Origin: Rhodospirillaceae bacterium
GTDB taxonomy: Bacteria; Pseudomonadota; Alphaproteobacteria; UBA8366; Aestuariispiraceae
Direction: 5' to 3'
DNA: 64,000 nucleotides
NCBI GenBank assembly: GCA_002709955.1
Contig: PAQY01000002.1
Coordinates: 108,448-172,447 of the forward strand
Part shown: positions 60,128-64,000 of the stretch, piece by piece
Layout: each line of letters opens with the position of its first letter
Numbering within the stretch: the stretch's first letter is position 1
The notes under the pieces: model-generated
Databases searched by the model: none
The model's input: the letters and a program-made list of their open reading frames with translations, nothing else
Told to the model about the DNA's origin: nothing
Program-made: the position numbers and the translations under genes

Positions 60128-61129
60128 ATGCCCTATATTGATGCGGCCTTGGCCTTTGCATTGTCGATGCTGGCCATCGCGATTCTTGTGAACAATCTGA
60201 TTATCTTTGTCGTGAAACCGCGAAAGAAACGTGTCATGGCGCAGGCTGTTCGACATTTCGCGGAAAAGGAATTGGTGAATGTCTTTCAGCGTGAATGCGA
60301 AAAGCTGAAGAAATCATCGCCTGGCATAACGTCAACCGCGCTGCTTGCCAGCCTGACGGAACTTCAGCAGAACCTGCTTGAAAATGGCACCGGCCTGACG
60401 CCTGCCGTCCCGCGCGGTAATGGCACGAACGACATTCAGACCAAAAATATTCGGGGGGAGGACATTGTTTCTGTTCCTGCGGATGAACTAGTCAATCTGA
60501 TCAAGCGAAGCGCGTTTGGAAAAATGCTGGTGGAAGAAGTTGGCGATCAAGCTGAATTGGTTTTCGACAGCTTTTTCAATAAATATGAAGGGGTTCGGAC
60601 CATTTTCCGCGAAACGACCCGGCGTTATGCGACACAGGTTTCCATGATCGCGGGGGTGCTGGTCGCGCTCGCCTTGAACGTCAATGCCTTCACAATGGTT
60701 ACAGTTTACATTGGCGATAAGCAGGCGCGCTCCGCCATTATCGCCCAATCTGAGGCCATAGCGATGGAGGCGCAAAAGGCAATAATCGCGGATTGTCGTG
60801 CCAAGCCCGCGACTGAATTTGACGCCTGTCTTGCAAACAGTCTTGTCACTAAGGCGACCTTGGAAAGGCAGAAAGATCAATTGTCTGAGATGATACCAAT
60901 GGGCTGGAACGGGGAGACCCTTCAGGAGATTGCGACATCAATCAAAGACACGATTTGTGATCAGTTTCTGTATTATTTCCTGGGCTGCCTTTTAACCGGC
61001 GTTTTGGCTGGGCTTGGAACACCCTTCTGGTTCGATGCGGTGCGCAGTATTACAAATTTCACACGCGCGATATCTGGGAAGTCGCCTGACCCCAATACGG
61101 TTGATCACCCCGTCAAGGCACCCCAATAG
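60128..61129 (+). CDS. three-helix inner-membrane protein, unknown function
   Basis: A 333-aa protein with helices at about 7-28, 172-194 and 286-306. Motifs VSMIAGVLVALALNVNAF and GTPFWFDAVRSITNF match a widespread bacterial membrane-protein type I recall, in which an FWFD box follows the last helix; function not known to me. A soluble segment lies between helices 2 and 3 with two Cys (DCRAKPATEFDAC). GGAGAG precedes the ATG. It overlaps the convergent hydrolase gene by 17 bp. Confidence 0.8.
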   Translation: MPYIDAALAFALSMLAIAILVNNLIIFVVKPRKKRVMAQAVRHFAEKELVNVFQRECEKLKKSSPGITSTALLASLTELQQNLLENGTGLTPAVPRGNGTNDIQTKNIRGEDIVSVPADELVNLIKRSAFGKMLVEEVGDQAELVFDSFFNKYEGVRTIFRETTRRYATQVSMIAGVLVALALNVNAFTMVTVYIGDKQARSAIIAQSEAIAMEAQKAIIADCRAKPATEFDACLANSLVTKATLERQKDQLSEMIPMGWNGETLQEIATSIKDTICDQFLYYFLGCLLTGVLAGLGTPFWFDAVRSITNFTRAISGKSPDPNTVDHPVKAPQ

Positions 61130-61922
61130 CGGTTTGCACTGCCTGCCACAGCCTGTCCAAATCTGGCGCAGTCGATAGGCGATGGTCACCGCCTTCGATG
61201 GTGGTCAATGTCACAGGGTCACCCTGCACCCAATCGGCAACCGCCTGGGCATGGGTCAAGGGGACGACCTCATCTTTGGTACCATGCAGGATGGTGACAG
61301 GCCCATCGACCCGAACCGGGGGACCGTCCAGCACTTCATGGTTTACGCTCTCCTCAATCAGCTTTGCCGTAATCGGATAGGGGTCATCTTCAAATTCAGA
61401 TGGGCGATACCAGACTCCCGTCTTCTGCAAATCAACCTTCGCCTGTTTGGGCAATTGCGGCAGCATCAGTTTTCTGGGGAAATCCGGGGCAGGGGCGACC
61501 AGCACCAGTCCTGCGACGCGCGCAACGCGATCCCGTGCCAGCATCAGCGCCATCCAGGCCCCCATCGAGGAGCCGACGAGTATTTGTGGTCCGGTGCAGA
61601 TCTGATCAAAAATCAGTTTGGCATCGCAATACCAGTCGCCAATCGTGCCATCTGCGAAGGCTCCGCCGCTCAACCCATGACCGCCATAGTCGAATCGGGT
61701 GAATGCCATGCCTGCCTGTTCGCATTTCTGGTGCAGGAATTCGGCCTTGCCCCCATCCATATTGGAATGAAATCCGCCACAGAACAGAATGCCTGCCGGG
61801 CGGATGGTGGATTGAGGCCGAAGGTCTGGCCTTGTCTTGTGCGCGATATGCCGGTATGCGATTTTTCTGGGTCCGGTGCTTCCAAATTCTGGCTGTTCTA
61901 GATAGTCTAGGGCAGATGTCAC
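61113..61922 (-). CDS. alpha/beta-hydrolase (ABHD10-like esterase)
   Basis: A 269-aa alpha/beta hydrolase. Nucleophile Ser119 in GSSMG, Asp217 in HGTKDEVVPL and His247 in GGDHRLS; oxyanion-side GGFHSNMDGGKA (49-60) as in ABHD10-type palmitoyl-thioesterases and acyl-glucuronide esterases. Substrate unproved. Divergent from the GT4 gene. Confidence 0.88.
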   Translation of the reverse strand: MTSALDYLEQPEFGSTGPRKIAYRHIAHKTRPDLRPQSTIRPAGILFCGGFHSNMDGGKAEFLHQKCEQAGMAFTRFDYGGHGLSGGAFADGTIGDWYCDAKLIFDQICTGPQILVGSSMGAWMALMLARDRVARVAGLVLVAPAPDFPRKLMLPQLPKQAKVDLQKTGVWYRPSEFEDDPYPITAKLIEESVNHEVLDGPPVRVDGPVTILHGTKDEVVPLTHAQAVADWVQGDPVTLTTIEGGDHRLSTAPDLDRLWQAVQTAIGVP

Positions 61923-61972
61923 GGGGCGTGCCTATATTGGGTCTGATTTGGGCCTTGGATTGGAATGTTATT

Positions 61973-63166
61973 GTGACTAACACAGAAAATGCCGCGCAGG
62001 AAACACCCGATGGCTCATATCAGGGAACCGTGCTGCAAGTCCTGCCAGCCCTGGTGACCGGTGGTGTTGAACGGGGCACGATTGATGTCGCTGTTGCCCT
62101 GAAAGCAGCTGGTTTCCGGGCGCTTGTCGCCTCATCCGGCGGCCCGATGACACGGGAACTGACGCGGGCTGGAATTGAACATATCGAATTGCCCCTGGCA
62201 TCCAAAAGCTATTTCACGATGCGCCGCAATGCCGACCACCTGGCCCGTATCATCCGGGAACAGAAGGTCGACATCATTCATGCGCGCAGCCGCGCCCCGG
62301 CCTGGAGCGCCTATTGGGCAGCACAGGAAACCAAGGCCCATTTCGTTACCACCTTTCACGGGACCTATAATTTCAGCAATCCCTTAAAGCGTTATTATAA
62401 TTCCGTGATGACCAAGGCGGATCGGGTGATTGCGATCAGTGAATTCATTCGCCGTCATATCCAGGAACATTACCGGATGGATGGCACGAAAATCCGGGTA
62501 ATCCATCGCGGCATCGATATCGATCTGTACTCTGGAGAAAATGTCTCCGCCGAGCGCTTGATCCGGTTGTCCGAGCGGTGGCGGCTGCCCGATGGGGTGC
62601 CGGTCATCATGTTGCCGGGTCGCATGACGCGCTGGAAGGGTCAGACATTGTTGTTGCGCGCCCTATCGCAAATGTCGGTGCGCACGGTGCGCTGCTTGCT
62701 GGTTGGGGATGCCCAGGGTCGCGACGGTTTCGTGCGGGAGGTTGAACAACTGGCAAAACGCCTGGGCGTCGATGGCGTTGTCCATGCGGTGGGGGGCTGT
62801 GATGATATGCCCGCAGCCTTGAAACTGGCGGATATCGTCGTATCAGCTTCCACAGACCCGGAAGGGTTCGGGCGGGTCGCCGTTGAAGGGCAGGCCATGG
62901 GCCGTGTGGTTGTCGCCCCCCGTCATGGTGCAGCGGTTGAGCAGATTGAAGACGGGCATAACGGGTTCCTGTTCCGTCCAGGCGATGCGTTTGATCTGGC
63001 GAACAAGCTGGATTACGCGCTGGAGATCGGGGCATCCCGGCGTCAGGAAATCGGCGCTGCGGGCATTGAAAATGCGCGCCAGAAGTTCACCAAACTGGGA
63101 ATGTGCGCGGCAACGCTGGATGTTTACTGTGAATTGCTGAAGGCCCCGGCGGCCAGTGCGGCCTGA
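61973..63166 (+). CDS. GT4-family glycosyltransferase
   Basis: About 397 aa with two Rossmann domains. Start region VLQVLPALVTGGVERGTIDVA is the acceptor-side GT4 motif; HARSRAPAWSA and TFHGTYNFSN follow; the donor-binding EGFGRVAVEGQAMG with its EX7E pair and PGRMTRWKGQ are in the C-terminal half. Probably LPS or surface glycan synthesis with the next gene. GTG 61973 is preferred to ATG 61916, which would overlap the divergent start. Confidence 0.88.
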   Translation: MTNTENAAQETPDGSYQGTVLQVLPALVTGGVERGTIDVAVALKAAGFRALVASSGGPMTRELTRAGIEHIELPLASKSYFTMRRNADHLARIIREQKVDIIHARSRAPAWSAYWAAQETKAHFVTTFHGTYNFSNPLKRYYNSVMTKADRVIAISEFIRRHIQEHYRMDGTKIRVIHRGIDIDLYSGENVSAERLIRLSERWRLPDGVPVIMLPGRMTRWKGQTLLLRALSQMSVRTVRCLLVGDAQGRDGFVREVEQLAKRLGVDGVVHAVGGCDDMPAALKLADIVVSASTDPEGFGRVAVEGQAMGRVVVAPRHGAAVEQIEDGHNGFLFRPGDAFDLANKLDYALEIGASRRQEIGAAGIENARQKFTKLGMCAATLDVYCELLKAPAASAA

Positions 63167-63170
63167 TCGC

Positions 63171-64000
63171 ATGGTTTCCCTGCCGCAGAACCTGGATCGG
63201 GTTTTGGTCATCAAGCTGGGCGCCTTGGGGGATTTCGTTCAGGCGATGGGTCCTTTCCAGGCCATTCGTGCGGCCCTGCCACAGGCACAGATCACCCTGT
63301 TGACGACCAGGCCCTTCGTTGAATTGGCGACACTATCCGGCTGGTTTGATCAGGTTTGGACCGATCAGCGGCCCCGGTCGATTCCAGGCTATTGGGCCTT
63401 GCGACGGCAATTGCTGGCGGGACGGTTTGATATGATCTTTGATCTGCAAACCTCGGACCGGTCCGGCAATTATTGGCGTATGTTATGGCCGCACCGGCCC
63501 TTGATTTCCGGTATTGTGAAGGGCGCGTCCCATCCCCATGCCAATCCTGATCGCAATCAGATGCACACGCTGGAACGACAGCGCGATCAACTGGCCATGG
63601 CGGGAATTACGACGGTTCCTGCCCCCCATGTCGACTGGATGCAGGGTGACATCCAGGGCCTGAACATGCCCGACAGGTTTGGCCTGATCGTGCCGGGCGG
63701 GTCGGCGCATCGCCCGGACAAGCGTTGGCCGGCAGATCGTTTCGCCAGCCTGGCCCAGAACTGGGCGCAGGCGGGGCTGACGCCAGTGATTATCGGGACC
63801 AGGGCAGATTCAGACTGGACGTGCGTGGTTGCCCAGGCCTGTCCGCAGGCAATTGACCTGACCGGCCGGACGGAGCTTTTCCAACTGGCCAGCCTGTGTC
63901 GCCGGGCGGAGATTGCGGTGGGCAATGATACAGGCCCCATGCATCTGGCCGCTGTGGCAGGATGTCCCTGTCTGGTGCTGTATTCCAAGGCGTCTGATCC
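63171..64000 (+). CDS. GT9-family (heptosyltransferase-like) glycosyltransferase, partial
   Basis: Runs off the right edge after 276 codons. N-terminus has RVLVIKLGALGDFVQAMGP (GT9 start motif). Further on are VPGGSAHRPDKRWPADRFASLA and the donor-site GNDTGPMHLAAVAGCP. Members add heptose or similar sugars to LPS core. The ATG lies 5 nt after the stop codon of the GT4 gene, so both are likely cotranscribed. The C-terminal end is not in the window. Confidence 0.9.
   Translation, partial: MVSLPQNLDRVLVIKLGALGDFVQAMGPFQAIRAALPQAQITLLTTRPFVELATLSGWFDQVWTDQRPRSIPGYWALRRQLLAGRFDMIFDLQTSDRSGNYWRMLWPHRPLISGIVKGASHPHANPDRNQMHTLERQRDQLAMAGITTVPAPHVDWMQGDIQGLNMPDRFGLIVPGGSAHRPDKRWPADRFASLAQNWAQAGLTPVIIGTRADSDWTCVVAQACPQAIDLTGRTELFQLASLCRRAEIAVGNDTGPMHLAAVAGCPCLVLYSKASD

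Overview
The window reads as chromosomal DNA of a free-living alphaproteobacterium, probably Rhodospirillales-like. The evidence is the four-gene order aroQ-accB-accC-aat, a zeta-type (DUF1476) F1-ATPase inhibitor, the split PurS/PurQ/small-PurL form of FGAM synthase, a DUF6356 protein, and dispersed 'CACCCTGAGGAGCGCAGCG' intergenic repeats of a kind common in this class. Base composition looks mid-to-high fifties in GC by eye. No rRNA, tRNA, CRISPR array, transposase, integrase or prophage gene was found. Nearly all of it is core metabolism and housekeeping, with regulated or accessory spots between.

Layout. 1-550: tandem composite repeat. 550-6650: beta-alanine/omega-amino acid transaminase, a 2OG-Fe(II) oxygenase-like protein, purB, a secreted helical-repeat protein and a TerB-like protein. 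6790-7885: a cobalamin riboswitch, an unrecognised 117-aa ORF, a yybP-ykoY (manganese) riboswitch, and a half-size UPF0016 Mn2+ exporter. 7890-19356: hutG, dienelactone hydrolase, Lrp/AsnC regulator with a nested palindromic operator candidate, DUF6356, ribF, serine hydrolase, MaoC hydratase, amidase, COG0523 GTPase, an unknown, nadE and a HAD phosphatase. 19342-25806: aat/accC/accB/aroQ, methyltransferase, PaaG-like enoyl-CoA isomerase, a second TerB-like protein and several small proteins. 25940-32529: a trans-sulfuration PLP enzyme, then the minus-strand run purC-purS-purQ-DUF2237-purL-bolA-grxD. 32792-39409: ATPase zeta subunit, clpS-clpA, and AT-richer unknown genes including a secreted tandem-repeat protein. 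39433-44249: acetolactate synthase-like TPP enzyme and a copper module (CueR-like regulator plus cytochrome c, divergent from copA). 44246-47724: a dimethylglycine dehydrogenase-like flavoprotein with TetR and MAPEG genes. 47821-50628: operon rluB-rsmD-bluB-yqaA. 50745-64000: tadA, a lipoprotein M48 protease, a divergent DUF4198/HupE pair, an Ada-like alkyltransferase, an MFS transporter, TPR and membrane proteins, an alpha/beta hydrolase and two glycosyltransferases, the last cut by the window edge.

Links between genes. Metal and cofactor handling recurs: a B12 riboswitch, BluB (lower B12 ligand), a COG0523 GTPase with a His-rich loop, a HupE-like Ni/Co transporter with a DUF4198 protein, a Mn riboswitch with its exporter, and a Cu(I) sensor with its exporter. 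De novo purine synthesis is split between purB and the purCSQL run. ClpS/ClpA and Aat all belong to the N-end-rule pathway: Aat adds Leu/Phe to protein N-termini and ClpS delivers those substrates to ClpAP.

The most unusual locus is 6790-7885. There two different riboswitches flank a small ORF of unknown function, so a gene predicted to respond to cobalamin sits directly upstream of a manganese-controlled exporter. I found no clear CRISPR, toxin-antitoxin or phage-defence system.
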